DNA from: CAZADA01 sp964568975
GTDB taxonomy: Bacteria; Pseudomonadota; Alphaproteobacteria; Caulobacterales; Maricaulaceae
Length of the DNA stretch: 64,000 nt
Direction of reading: 5' to 3'
Assembly (NCBI GenBank): GCA_964568975.1
Contig: CAZMSO010000004.1
Location: 49,995-113,994 of the forward strand
This document shows positions 1 to 7,775 of the stretch, one piece after another. The notes beneath the pieces were generated by a model, which was given only the letters and a program-made list of their open reading frames with translations, searched no databases and had not been told where the DNA came from. Numbering within the stretch: the first letter of the stretch is position 1; each line of letters opens with the position of its first letter. The position numbers and the translations under genes were made by a program.

Positions 1-1
1 C

Positions 2-67
2 GCGGAGGCGGCGCGGGCGTGCTTAGGCGTGCTGGAGGCCCGCAAGCGCGTGCGTGACGGCCTGTGA
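2..67 (+). CDS. ribH: Probable 6,7-dimethyl-8-ribityllumazine synthase, C-terminal end only
   Basis: An open frame runs in from the left edge and stops at a TGA (65-67). The 21 visible residues form an Ala/Leu/Arg-rich amphipathic helix ending in RKRVRDGL, which fits the C-terminal helix of lumazine synthase in riboflavin synthesis. The main support is position: in alphaproteobacteria ribH commonly lies directly upstream of nusB, and here nusB starts 34 bp later on the same strand. The visible part holds no catalytic residue, so the assignment rests on context and on the helix. Confidence 0.5.
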   Translation, partial: AEAARACLGVLEARKRVRDGL

Positions 68-101
68 GCGCGGCCGGCGTCGCCCAAAGAGCGAGGGGCC
101 A

Positions 102-605
102 ATGAGCGACGCGGGTCTTACCGAGGCGGATCGGCGCTTTGCGGCGCGGCGGGGCGAGGCGCGGATCGCCGCGGTGCAAGCGCTTTACCAGCTTGAAATC
201 AGCGGGCGCGGCGTGGACGCGGTGGTGCGGGAGTTCCTCGATCACCGCCTGCCGGCGGCGGATTCCGGCTCGGATTCCGGCGAAGCCGTCGACGCCCAGC
301 ACTTCACAGAGCTGGTCACCGGGGTCGTGGCCGCCCAAGCCGAGATCGACCGCGCCGTCGCCGCCGCGCTGGCCCAGGGGTGGAGCTTGAAGCGGCTTGA
401 CGCCACCGCGCGCGCGATTTTGCGCGCGGGCGCTTATGAGGCGCTGCAGCGGCCGGACGTGCCCGCCGGCGCGGTGATTGATGCGTATTTGGCGGTGGCG
501 GACGCGTTTTTTGATGGAACAGAGCAGCGCTTCATCCACGCCGCCCTTGATGCAGTGATGGCTGCAGCGCCCGCGCGCACAGGCCGCGCTGACACGCGCG
601 AGTGA
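102..605 (+). CDS. nusB: Transcription antitermination factor NusB
   Basis: NusB is the all-helical RNA-binding factor that, with NusE (ribosomal protein S10), binds boxA RNA during rRNA antitermination. The 167-residue product has the family's opening motif ARIAAVQALYQLE near residues 20-32 and the second-half signature DATARAILRAGAYEAL, followed by a VIDAYLAVADAFFDG segment and a short tail. The ATG at 102 was chosen over an earlier in-frame start at 54 because a GAGGGG Shine-Dalgarno lies just before it and the earlier start would overlap the ribH tail. It sits between probable ribH and thiL, a common alphaproteobacterial order. The length is normal. Confidence 0.93.
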   Translation: MSDAGLTEADRRFAARRGEARIAAVQALYQLEISGRGVDAVVREFLDHRLPAADSGSDSGEAVDAQHFTELVTGVVAAQAEIDRAVAAALAQGWSLKRLDATARAILRAGAYEALQRPDVPAGAVIDAYLAVADAFFDGTEQRFIHAALDAVMAAAPARTGRADTRE

Positions 606-611
606 GGGGCC

Positions 612-1721
612 ATGGCCTCTGATCCGCGCGGGGCGGGGCCCAGTTCGTCGTCTCCGGCGTCGCCGCCCTCATCGCGGTCTCCCTCATCGCTTGGGGCAAA
701 GGCGCCGAGCCATTGCGACGCGCTGGCGGAGGGCGAATTCGATTTTATTCGCCAGCACTTAGCGCCCTTAAGCGCCGCCGCCCCGGGCGCGTATGGCCTC
801 ACGGACGACGCTGCGGAGCTGGCGGCGACCGCCCTGGCCGTGACGGGAGGCGTGGTCGTGACCGCTGATCTCCTGACTGAGGGCGTGCATTTTCTCGCGG
901 ACGACCCCCTAGACCGCGTGGCGCAAAAGGCGCTGCGGGTCAATCTCTCGGACTTGGCGGCGAAGGGCGCAACGCCCCTCCATTACCTGCTGAGCGTCGC
1001 CTGGCCGGAGCGTGTGGACGCCGCGGGACGCGCCCTCTTCGTCGACGGGCTTGCTGCAGACCAGGCGGCGTTCGGGGTGAGCTTGCTCGGCGGCGACACC
1101 ACGCGCGCGGCTGGCCCGCTGACAGTGGCGGTCACGGCCATTGGGACGCTGGAGCACGCCGCCATGGTGCGCCGTGCTGGCGCGCAGCCGGGCGATCAGG
1201 TCTGTGTCACGGGGACGATTGGCGATGGCGGCCTTGGCCTGTTGGCGCGCCGAGGGGCGCTGGCGGCGCTTGGAGCCTCCGCGGAGGCGGCGTTGCGTGA
1301 CCGCTATCAACGGCCGCAGCCGCGCGTGGCGGCGATTGCGCCCCTGCGGGCGTTCGCAACGGCGGGAATGGACATCTCCGACGGTCTTATCGCCGATGCG
1401 CACCAGCTCGCGCGCGCCTCCGGCGTCGTGATCCGGCTGGAGGCGGCGCGTGTGCCCGTGAGCGAGGCTGCGCAGGCGTGGCTCGCGCGCCAGGACGACG
1501 AGGAGGCGGCGCGGGCTTGGCTCGCCGCCGCTGGCGATGATTATGAGCTTTTGGTGTGTGTGTCGCCGGCGCGCGTCGCGGATGCGCGCGCCGCTTTTGC
1601 GGCCGCCGGCGTCCCGCTGACGGTGGTCGGCGCGGTGGGTGCGGGCGGGCCCGCGGTGGAGTTCGTCAACCATAAGAATGAAAACATTCCCATGGCGCGC
1701 CGAGGCTATACCCATTTCTGA
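612..1721 (+). CDS. thiL: Thiamine-monophosphate kinase ThiL
   Basis: ThiL phosphorylates thiamine monophosphate to thiamine pyrophosphate with ATP in the cytoplasm. The family motifs are present: GEFDFI before the first helix, GLTDDAAEL (metal/ATP site), TADLLTEGVHF, KALRVNLSDLAAKGA, LLGGDTT, GMDISDGL and GDDYELL. The gene starts 6 bp after nusB with GAGGGG just upstream, so the two are probably co-transcribed. The first 45 residues or so, before GEFDFI, form an unusual Ser/Pro-rich extension that most ThiL proteins lack. No better start was found inside it, so the true N-terminus is uncertain. The 369-residue product is slightly longer than typical. Confidence 0.92.
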   Translation: MASDPRGAGPSSSSPASPPSSRSPSSLGAKAPSHCDALAEGEFDFIRQHLAPLSAAAPGAYGLTDDAAELAATALAVTGGVVVTADLLTEGVHFLADDPLDRVAQKALRVNLSDLAAKGATPLHYLLSVAWPERVDAAGRALFVDGLAADQAAFGVSLLGGDTTRAAGPLTVAVTAIGTLEHAAMVRRAGAQPGDQVCVTGTIGDGGLGLLARRGALAALGASAEAALRDRYQRPQPRVAAIAPLRAFATAGMDISDGLIADAHQLARASGVVIRLEAARVPVSEAAQAWLARQDDEEAARAWLAAAGDDYELLVCVSPARVADARAAFAAAGVPLTVVGAVGAGGPAVEFVNHKNENIPMARRGYTHF

Positions 1722-1745
1722 ACTCACCCCGTCATTATAGGGCTC

Positions 1746-2270
1746 ATGACACGGATGACGCACCTCAGCGCCGCGCTGGCGATCGCGCTGGCGACCGCGC
1801 TCATGGGCGCGGCGGCGGACGCGGGCGGCGGCGGCGGCGGTGATGCGCCGGCCGACGGGCCAAGCAACATCATTAAAGCGGGCTTTACGCTCGAATCCGA
1901 CACGCCGGAATCCAATCTCGAGGCCGCGCTGTTGATTGACGACGACCCGAAGGCGGTGAGCGTGCCGTTGGTTGCGTTTCCGGTCACCCGTGGCGATCAG
2001 CTGAGCCATTACGTGTTTGTGTCTATGCGGCTGAAAGTGGCGGACGGCCACGACGCCTGGCGCGCGCGTGAGCGCAGCCACTGGGTGCGTGATGCGATTG
2101 TGCGCGCGGCGCACCGCGCGGACGTCGTGGTTCCTGAAGCCGGCGGCGTGCTTGATGAGGATCGCGCGCGCGCCATGGTGTTGGAGGCGGTCGCGGAGGT
2201 GCTCGATCCCAATGCGGTGGCGGATGTCGCCTTCACGCAAGTCAATGGAAGCCACCGCCTGACCCGGTGA
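1746..2270 (+). CDS. Conserved exported protein of unknown function
   Basis: The 174-residue product has a clear N-terminal signal peptide (MTRMTHLSAALAIALATALM, cleavage probably near AADA) followed by a Gly-rich linker and a compact domain. The domain's alternating strands (VSVPLVAFPVTRG, HYVFVSMRLKV) resemble small periplasmic or membrane-anchored domains of the FliL-like kind, but the match is too weak to name a family. It lies between thiL and hppA on the same strand, a position where alphaproteobacteria often carry a small exported protein. The start may be the ATG at 1746 or the one at 1755. The function is unknown. Confidence 0.7.
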   Translation: MTRMTHLSAALAIALATALMGAAADAGGGGGGDAPADGPSNIIKAGFTLESDTPESNLEAALLIDDDPKAVSVPLVAFPVTRGDQLSHYVFVSMRLKVADGHDAWRARERSHWVRDAIVRAAHRADVVVPEAGGVLDEDRARAMVLEAVAEVLDPNAVADVAFTQVNGSHRLTR

Positions 2271-2472
2271 GACGGCGGGCTGCACCCGGCGGGGTGAACG
2301 CAGCCGGCCCGTGTTGCGCCCGTGGAAGGCCTATGGCAGCTTCGCGCCCACATCGCGCGAGCAGCGAACATCTGCTTGCTGACAGACATGTAAAGCCTCA
2401 AGAGTGAGCGCGGGTTCCGGCCGAAGGCGGGCGCCGCAGCCACCCATTGTGGCGTTTGAGGGGTGCCGCGCC

Positions 2473-4617
2473 ATGGATTCAGCGCTCTTGTTCATTGTGA
2501 TTGCGGGCTTAGCGGCGGTCGCCTTCGGGGCGGTGCAAACGCGGTCACTGCTGGCGGCGAGCGCCGGGGACGCGCGAATGCAAGAAATTGCGTTGGCGAT
2601 TCAAGAAGGCGCGGACGCGTATCTCAAGCGCCAATACACGACCATTGCGATAGTCGGCGGCGGCGTGTTGTTGGTCGTGTTGGTGACGCTCGGCGTGTGG
2701 GTGGCCTTAGGCTTTTTGGTGGGCGCGGTGTTGTCGGGCGCGGCGGGCTTTGCGGGCATGCTCGTGTCGGTGCGCGCGAATGTGCGCACGACGGAGGCCT
2801 CTAAGACCGGGCTGGCGGAGGGGCTGCACATCGCCTTCCGGGCGGGGGCGGTGACGGGGCTGCTGGTGGCGGGCCTCGCGCTGTTGGGCTTGAGCCTCTA
2901 TTACGTCTTTTTGACCGCGGGCGTGGGCTTGTCGCCGGTTGGCCGCGACGTGGTCGGCGGCCTGGTCGGCTTGAGCTTCGGTGCGTCGCTCATTTCGATT
3001 TTTGCGCGTTTGGGCGGTGGGATCTTCACCAAAGGCGCGGACGTCGGCGGGGACATGGTCGGTAAAGTCGAGGCGGGCATTCCCGAAGACGACCCGCGCA
3101 ACGCCGCCACCATCGCGGACAATGTGGGTGATAATGTCGGCGATTGCGCCGGCATGGCCGCGGACTTGTTTGAGACGTATGTGGTGACGATCGCCGCGAC
3201 GATGGTGCTGGCGAGCATTTTCTTCAAAGACGCGATTGTGGGCGGGGATGTCGGCGTGATCCTCTTGCCGTTGTTGATTGCGGCGGGCTGTATTTTCGCG
3301 AGCATCGCGGGCGTGTATTTCGTGCGTTTGGGCAAATCGAACGCGGTGATGCCGGCGTTGTACAAGGGCTTCATCGCCACGGCCGTGTTGTCGATCCCTA
3401 TCATCGCCGGAGCTGTGGAGGCGGCCGTCGGTCTTGACGACGTGGTGTTGGCGTCCGATGGGCGCAGCTTCACGGGCGCGAGCTTGTTTTTCTGCGGTGT
3501 GTTGGGTTTGGCGGTGACGGGCGCGATTGTTTGGATCACGGAGTACTATACGGGCACGGATTTCCGGCCTGTGCGCTCAGTGGCCCAAGCGTCGGTCTCC
3601 GGCCATGGCACGAATGTGATCCAAGGCTTGGCGGTGTCGCTGGAGTCCACGGCGCTGCCGACGCTGGTGATCGTGTTCGGCATCATCACGACGTACAACT
3701 TGGCGGGCCTTTACGGGGTGGCGATTGCGGTGACGGCGATGCTCGCCCTTGCAGGCATGGTTGTTGCGCTCGACGCCTTCGGCCCGGTCACGGACAACGC
3801 CGGCGGCATTGCTGAAATGGCGGGTCTGCCGGGCGAGGTGCGCACCACCACCGACACCCTCGACGCGGTCGGCAACACCACGAAAGCCGTCACCAAGGGG
3901 TACGCCATCGGCTCGGCCGGCCTTGGCGCGCTGGTGCTGTTCGCCACCTACACCGAAGACATCAAACACTTCGCCGAAGACGCCGCTCCGGGCTCGTTCT
4001 TTGACGGCGTCAGCGTCGATTTCGCGTTGAGCAACCCTTATGTGGTGGTCGGCCTGCTGATTGGCGGGCTGTTGCCCTTCTTGTTCGGCGGCATGAGCAT
4101 GATGGCCGTCGGCCGCGCCGCGCAAGCGGTGGTCGATGAAGTGCGCCGCCAGTTCCGCGAAATTCCCGGTATTATGGAAGGCAAGAACAAGCCTGATTAT
4201 GGCAAAGCGGTGGATTTGCTGACGACGGCTGCGATTAAGGAAATGATCGCCCCGTCTTTGTTGCCGGTTTTGTCGCCCATCGTTTTGTTCGTGGTGATCA
4301 ACGCCGTCGCTGGCAAAGAGCAGGCGCTGGCGAGCGTCGGGGCGATGCTGCTTGGCGTGATCGTGACGGGTCTCTTCGTGGCGATCTCCATGACCTCCGG
4401 CGGCGGCGCCTGGGACAACGCCAAGAAGTCATTTGAGGACGGCTTTAAGGACCGCGACGGCGTCGTCCACCACAAAGGATCGGAGGCGCATAAGGCCGCC
4501 GTCACCGGCGACACCGTGGGCGATCCATATAAGGACACCTCCGGTCCGGCGGTGAACCCGATGATCAAGATCACCAACATTGTCGCGCTGCTGCTGTTAG
4601 CGGCGCTCGCGGGGTAG
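2473..4617 (+). CDS. hppA: K+-independent membrane proton-translocating pyrophosphatase
   Basis: This integral membrane enzyme hydrolyses cytoplasmic pyrophosphate and pumps H+ outwards. The 714-residue product has about 16 membrane segments and the diagnostic substrate loop: DVGGDMVGKVEAGIPEDDPR, then NAATIADNVGDNVGDCAGMA, and later the second acidic cluster near DAFGPVTDNAGGIAEM. At GNTTKAVTKG the residues Lys471 and Thr474 correspond to the Lys/Thr pair that marks the K+-independent subclass; K+-dependent enzymes have Ala there. The ATG at 2473 was chosen because it begins directly with the first hydrophobic helix, whereas the frame extends upstream into low-complexity sequence. It lies on the same strand as thiL and the exported protein, with a gap of about 200 bp. 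Confidence 0.97.
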   Translation: MDSALLFIVIAGLAAVAFGAVQTRSLLAASAGDARMQEIALAIQEGADAYLKRQYTTIAIVGGGVLLVVLVTLGVWVALGFLVGAVLSGAAGFAGMLVSVRANVRTTEASKTGLAEGLHIAFRAGAVTGLLVAGLALLGLSLYYVFLTAGVGLSPVGRDVVGGLVGLSFGASLISIFARLGGGIFTKGADVGGDMVGKVEAGIPEDDPRNAATIADNVGDNVGDCAGMAADLFETYVVTIAATMVLASIFFKDAIVGGDVGVILLPLLIAAGCIFASIAGVYFVRLGKSNAVMPALYKGFIATAVLSIPIIAGAVEAAVGLDDVVLASDGRSFTGASLFFCGVLGLAVTGAIVWITEYYTGTDFRPVRSVAQASVSGHGTNVIQGLAVSLESTALPTLVIVFGIITTYNLAGLYGVAIAVTAMLALAGMVVALDAFGPVTDNAGGIAEMAGLPGEVRTTTDTLDAVGNTTKAVTKGYAIGSAGLGALVLFATYTEDIKHFAEDAAPGSFFDGVSVDFALSNPYVVVGLLIGGLLPFLFGGMSMMAVGRAAQAVVDEVRRQFREIPGIMEGKNKPDYGKAVDLLTTAAIKEMIAPSLLPVLSPIVLFVVINAVAGKEQALASVGAMLLGVIVTGLFVAISMTSGGGAWDNAKKSFEDGFKDRDGVVHHKGSEAHKAAVTGDTVGDPYKDTSGPAVNPMIKITNIVALLLLAALAG

Positions 4618-5038
4618 GTGGCGGGTTTCGATATGGCAGTTCATGCGGCGCGGCAGCCGCGCCGCCGACAGTCGCCCGTCGACGACGCGGCCGCACCACC
4701 GCGCCCCCAGCTACACAGTCATCATTGCGAGTGAGTCCAAGCACGCCACAAGGACGAGCGAGGTCATCGCGCCGCCCATAATGAGCGACATCACGACGTG
4801 ACCTGGCTTTTTGTTACGCGTCATCATCACAGTCTCCTTTAAGGATTGCAGCCGGTGTCACACCGCGTCGGCTTGGCGCGGACCGCCGGAACCGCCCGGC
4901 GACACGCTCTTTGTGCCCGCCTCACAGGGAGCCCTCTGTCGTCCTCAGCACACAGACCAGATCGTCGCCGATTTTGAGTGATGTCGTCCGGCTGCAGCCT
5001 GTTCAGCCTCAGCCCGCCCGGCCTCAGCCCGCCCAGCC
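4618..5038. other. Intergenic region hppA / dehalogenase
   Basis: Apart from the 38-residue minus-strand frame (4711-4827), this 420 bp holds a GC-rich stretch and, near its right end, three 15-bp tandem units (5006-5050) that run into the dehalogenase stop codon. No RNA gene was seen. The genes on either side converge, so transcription terminators are expected, but no hairpin with a T-tract stands out. Confidence 0.5.
4711..4827 (-). CDS. Small single-helix membrane protein, 38 residues
   Basis: This short frame lies on the minus strand between hppA and the dehalogenase. It begins with tandem ATGs (4827/4824) preceded by a strong AAAGGAG Shine-Dalgarno about 6 bases upstream. The peptide starts with a basic stretch (MMTRNKKPGH) and continues with one hydrophobic, Met-rich segment (VVMSLIMGGAMTSLVLVACL), then a short tail and TAG. 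The positive N-terminus, single helix and good ribosome site argue for a translated small membrane protein. A CDS this short cannot be proven from one sequence. No family was recognised. The cysteine near the end of the helix could also make it a very small lipoprotein-like peptide. Confidence 0.5.
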   Translation of the reverse strand: MMTRNKKPGHVVMSLIMGGAMTSLVLVACLDSLAMMTV

Positions 5039-5050
5039 TCAGCCCGCGAG
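5006..5050. repeat. 15-bp tandem repeat, three copies
   Basis: The unit GCCTCAGCCCGCCCG occurs at 5006-5020, 5021-5035 and 5036-5050 with one or a few changes. The third copy contains the stop codon (5039-5041) and the last codons of the dehalogenase gene, so the array may have grown from the gene's 3' end. Confidence 0.85.
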
Positions 5051-5953
5051 GCCGAACCGCGTGAGGGCGGCTTCCGCAATGGGCCGTCCATGCTCCTGCA
5101 CGAAATGGCCGCCTTCAGGGATTTCCATCGGCTCAGGGCAGTTTCGAATTACGCCGGCCAGGCGCCGCATGACGTCCATGCCGAGCACGGGATCGCGCAT
5201 GCCCACGGCCATAAAGCTCTCGCCGGACCAGCGCTCAGACCAAAAGCGCGCGGCCGCCTTCGAGATGTCGACGCCCGGCATTTCCGGGCTGATCGGCACA
5301 AGCTCGGGAAAGCGGCGCACGCCCGCTTTGTGGCGCTGGTCGGGGAAGGGCGCGTCATAGGCGGCGGCCTCGGCGTCGGTCATGCCTTGGGTTCCACGTT
5401 GGATCAGCGCGCCCACCGCAAGGTCCGGCTGGCTGGCGGCGTAGGCCTTCCACGCCATGAACCCGTCGCCCGGCGACACCCCGACGCCAAGACCCGTGTT
5501 CATAATGATCACGCGGGTGTAGCGGTCCGGCGCCTCCATGGGCAGGGTCAGCCCTAAAAGGCCGCCCCAATCCTGGACCACGAGACAGACATTGCCGAGG
5601 GCCATCCGCTCCACAAACGCCAGGCCCACGCCGCGATGCCAATCAAAGGTGTAGACCGCGTCGTCCACCGGTTTGTCCGACCGGCCGAAACCGAACCAAT
5701 CAAACGCGATGACGCGATGGCCCGCGTCGACAAAGACAGGAATCATTTTGCGGTAAAGATAGGACCAACTTGGTTCCCCGTGCAGGCACAAGACCGTGAC
5801 GTCGGCATCCGCAGGGCCTTCGTCAATGTAATGCAGCCGTAGCCCTTCATACCCGGGCAGATCCTCGATATAGCGCGGCGGATACGGCCAGTCGGGCAGG
5901 TCGGCGAAGCGCGCGTCCGGCGTGCGCAGGGCCTCGATGGCGGCGGTGGACAT
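5039..5953 (-). CDS. Haloalkane dehalogenase, DhlA-like (subfamily HLD-I)
   Basis: An alpha/beta-hydrolase predicted to split carbon-halogen bonds of haloalkanes with water, giving an alcohol and halide. The 304-residue product carries the HLD-I set: HGEPSWSYLYRKM (59-71, oxyanion-hole side), nucleophile Asp128 in VVQDWGG with halide-binding Trp129 next to it, an acidic residue in VGMRDPVLG (Asp254) and catalytic His283 in EGGHFVQEHG. This layout closely follows Xanthobacter DhlA (Asp124/Trp125, 310 residues). The ATG at 5953 has AGGAGC about 8 bases upstream, and an ATG 18 bp earlier is the alternative. It is convergent with hppA and divergent from lpd. Its natural substrate cannot be read from sequence; some family members are annotated as general epoxide or ester hydrolases. 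Confidence 0.85.
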   Translation of the reverse strand: MSTAAIEALRTPDARFADLPDWPYPPRYIEDLPGYEGLRLHYIDEGPADADVTVLCLHGEPSWSYLYRKMIPVFVDAGHRVIAFDWFGFGRSDKPVDDAVYTFDWHRGVGLAFVERMALGNVCLVVQDWGGLLGLTLPMEAPDRYTRVIIMNTGLGVGVSPGDGFMAWKAYAASQPDLAVGALIQRGTQGMTDAEAAAYDAPFPDQRHKAGVRRFPELVPISPEMPGVDISKAAARFWSERWSGESFMAVGMRDPVLGMDVMRRLAGVIRNCPEPMEIPEGGHFVQEHGRPIAEAALTRFGLAG

Positions 5954-6030
5954 CAACAGCGCTCCTGTCATGTACGGTGGGTGAGGCGTGAGTATAGCGG
6001 CGCAATCGCCGCGCACCGGAGGAAATCACG

Positions 6031-7449
6031 ATGGCGGCCTTAGACTTTGACATGATCGTCGTGGGCGCGGGTCCCGGCGGGTATGTGGCCGCCATCCGCG
6101 CGGCGCAGCTTGGCATGAAGACCGCTATTGTCGAACGTGAGCATCTCGGCGGGATTTGCTTGAATTGGGGGTGCATCCCCACAAAGGCGTTGTTGCGCAC
6201 GGCGGAGGTGTATCATCTCGCGCAGCATGGCGAGGCGTTTGGGTTAAAGACTGACGGGCTGAGCTTTGATCTCGACGCCGTGGTCAAACGCTCGCGCCAA
6301 GTCGCCAAGCAGCTCTCCGGCGGCGTCGGCTTCTTGATGAAGAAGAACAAAGTCGACGTGATTGACGGCGACGCCCGGTTTGAGCGCGGCAATGGCGCGC
6401 CGGTCGTTATGGTGCGCGACAAAAACGGCGGCGAGCGGCGCATCACCGCCAAACATGTGATCGCCGCCACGGGCGCGCGCGCGCGCACCCTCCCGCAAGC
6501 CGGGCTTGAACCCGATGGCGCGCTTGTGTGGACCTACAAAGAAGCGATGGTCCCCGACGCCATGCCGCAGCGGCTGTTGGTCGTCGGCTCCGGCGCCATC
6601 GGCATTGAGTTTGCGAGCTTTTACCGCACCCTTGGCGCCGAGGTGACGGTGGTGGAGATGCTCGACCGCATCCTGCCGGTGGAGGATGAGGAGATTTCAG
6701 CCTTCGCGCGCAAGCAATTCGAAAAGCAAGGCATGACGATCCTCACCGGCGCCACGATCACCGGGCTGGAAAAGGGCGCGACAAGCGCGCGCGCGACCAT
6801 CCAAACCACGGACGGCGCGACACAGACAGTGGAGGCCGATCGCGTGATCCTCGCCATTGGGATTGTCGGCAATTCCGACGGTTTGGGCCTGGAGAGCGTC
6901 GGCGCGCGGGTCGAGCGCAGCCATGTCCTTGTCGATGATAAAGGCGACACGGGCGCGCCGGGGCTGTCTGCGATCGGCGACCTCACGGGCCCGCCTTGGC
7001 TGGCGCACAAAGCCTCCCATGAGGGTGTGGCGGCGGTGGAGCGCGTCGCGGGCCTGCCCCATGTGCATGGGCTTGATGTGGCGGGCATTCCCGGCTGCAC
7101 GTATTGCATGCCGCAAGTCGCGTCCGTGGGTTTGACGGAAGCGAAGGCCAAAGACGCCGGCCATGAGGTGCGTGTGGGCCGCTTCCCCTTCATCGGCAAT
7201 GGCAAAGCGATCGCTCTGGGCGAGCCGGAGGGCCTCGTGAAAACCGTGTTTGACGCCAAGACGGGCGAGCTGCTCGGCGCCCACATGATCGGCGCGGAAG
7301 TAACGGAGCTGATCCAGGGCTACGCCATCGCTAAGACGCTGGAGACGACGGAGCAGGAGCTGATGCAGACCGTGTTCCCGCATCCGACGCTCTCTGAGAT
7401 GATGCATGAGAGCGTGCTGGACGCCTACGGCCGCGTCGTCCACATCTGA
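6031..7449 (+). CDS. lpdA: Dihydrolipoyl dehydrogenase (E3)
   Basis: A flavoprotein that reoxidises dihydrolipoamide of 2-oxoacid dehydrogenase complexes with NAD+. The 472-residue product has the FAD-binding GAGPGGYVAA (12-21), the redox disulphide Cys43-Cys48 in GGICLNWGCIPTKALLR, a second Rossmann fold GSGAIGIEFASFY for NAD, AIGDLTGPPWLAHKA for FAD, and the C-terminal His-Glu catalytic dyad in FPHPTLSEMMHES. The Trp inside the disulphide loop (CLNWGC) matches the pyruvate-dehydrogenase-associated E3 type found in alphaproteobacteria. A GGAGG Shine-Dalgarno precedes the ATG. No E1 or E2 genes are in the window. A more divergent paralogue lies at 31.2 kb. Confidence 0.95.
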   Translation: MAALDFDMIVVGAGPGGYVAAIRAAQLGMKTAIVEREHLGGICLNWGCIPTKALLRTAEVYHLAQHGEAFGLKTDGLSFDLDAVVKRSRQVAKQLSGGVGFLMKKNKVDVIDGDARFERGNGAPVVMVRDKNGGERRITAKHVIAATGARARTLPQAGLEPDGALVWTYKEAMVPDAMPQRLLVVGSGAIGIEFASFYRTLGAEVTVVEMLDRILPVEDEEISAFARKQFEKQGMTILTGATITGLEKGATSARATIQTTDGATQTVEADRVILAIGIVGNSDGLGLESVGARVERSHVLVDDKGDTGAPGLSAIGDLTGPPWLAHKASHEGVAAVERVAGLPHVHGLDVAGIPGCTYCMPQVASVGLTEAKAKDAGHEVRVGRFPFIGNGKAIALGEPEGLVKTVFDAKTGELLGAHMIGAEVTELIQGYAIAKTLETTEQELMQTVFPHPTLSEMMHESVLDAYGRVVHI

Positions 7450-7484
7450 CCGGCGCCGGCGGCGGTGTCTGTGATCCGCCGGTC
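7448..7484 (+). terminator. Possible terminator hairpin after lpd
   Basis: GACCGGCG (7448-7455) and CGCCGGTC (7477-7484) form a perfect 8-bp inverted repeat beginning at the lpd stop codon, with a 21-nt loop. No T-run follows, so intrinsic termination is uncertain. Confidence 0.35.
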
Positions 7485-7544
7485 GGCTGACAGGCGCGGC
7501 GTCCCGGAACGCCCGAAGGGCTTATCCGAGACCCATGCGCTTTC

Positions 7545-7589
7545 TGCGAGCGCGCCGCTTGCGAGCGCGCCGCCTGCGAGCGCGCGGCT
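7545..7589. repeat. 15-bp tandem repeat, three copies
   Basis: TGCGAGCGCGCCGCT is repeated at 7545-7559, 7560-7574 and 7575-7589 with one base change per copy, followed by a decayed fourth copy. It lies between two convergent transcription units. Confidence 0.85.
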
Positions 7590-7745
7590 TGGGGCGCGGG
7601 CCTCGTCGCTGACGCCCCTCGGCCTGGGGCGCGGTGGTTTTTCAGCGGCTCTCATCGCCCTGCGTGAGTGCTCGCAGCCCTGACCCCCGACCGCTTTCCC
7701 TTCGTCAGCGCGCGTGTGAGCGCGTCCGCCCTCCGGTCGCGGCGG

Positions 7746-7774
7746 CCGCGCGCGTGTGGACGTGACGCGCGCGG
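7746..7774 (-). terminator. Stem-loop immediately after hypE
   Basis: CCGCGCGCGT (7746-7755) and ACGCGCGCGG (7765-7774) are exact reverse complements with a 9-nt loop, one base beyond the hypE stop codon. The helix is very stable and ends the long hup-hyp transcript. It lacks a U-tract, so it may protect the 3' end or assist Rho rather than act as a classic terminator. Confidence 0.5.
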
Positions 7775-7775
7775 C

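Larger units (their letters stand above)
7450..7775. other. Intergenic region between convergent lpd and hypE
   Basis: This 326-bp gap has no credible gene. It contains the possible lpd hairpin, three 15-bp tandem units (7545-7589), and a perfect 10-bp stem-loop at the hypE side (7746-7774). Confidence 0.6.

Noticed and set aside
909..2285. Long minus-strand open frame opposite thiL and the exported protein gene
   Set aside because: Arg/His/Ala-rich with no family motifs; it is the shadow of two well-supported plus-strand genes in high-GC DNA.
3577..4125. Minus-strand open frame inside hppA
   Set aside because: Low-complexity Arg/His/Gln-rich translation wholly within a well-conserved gene.
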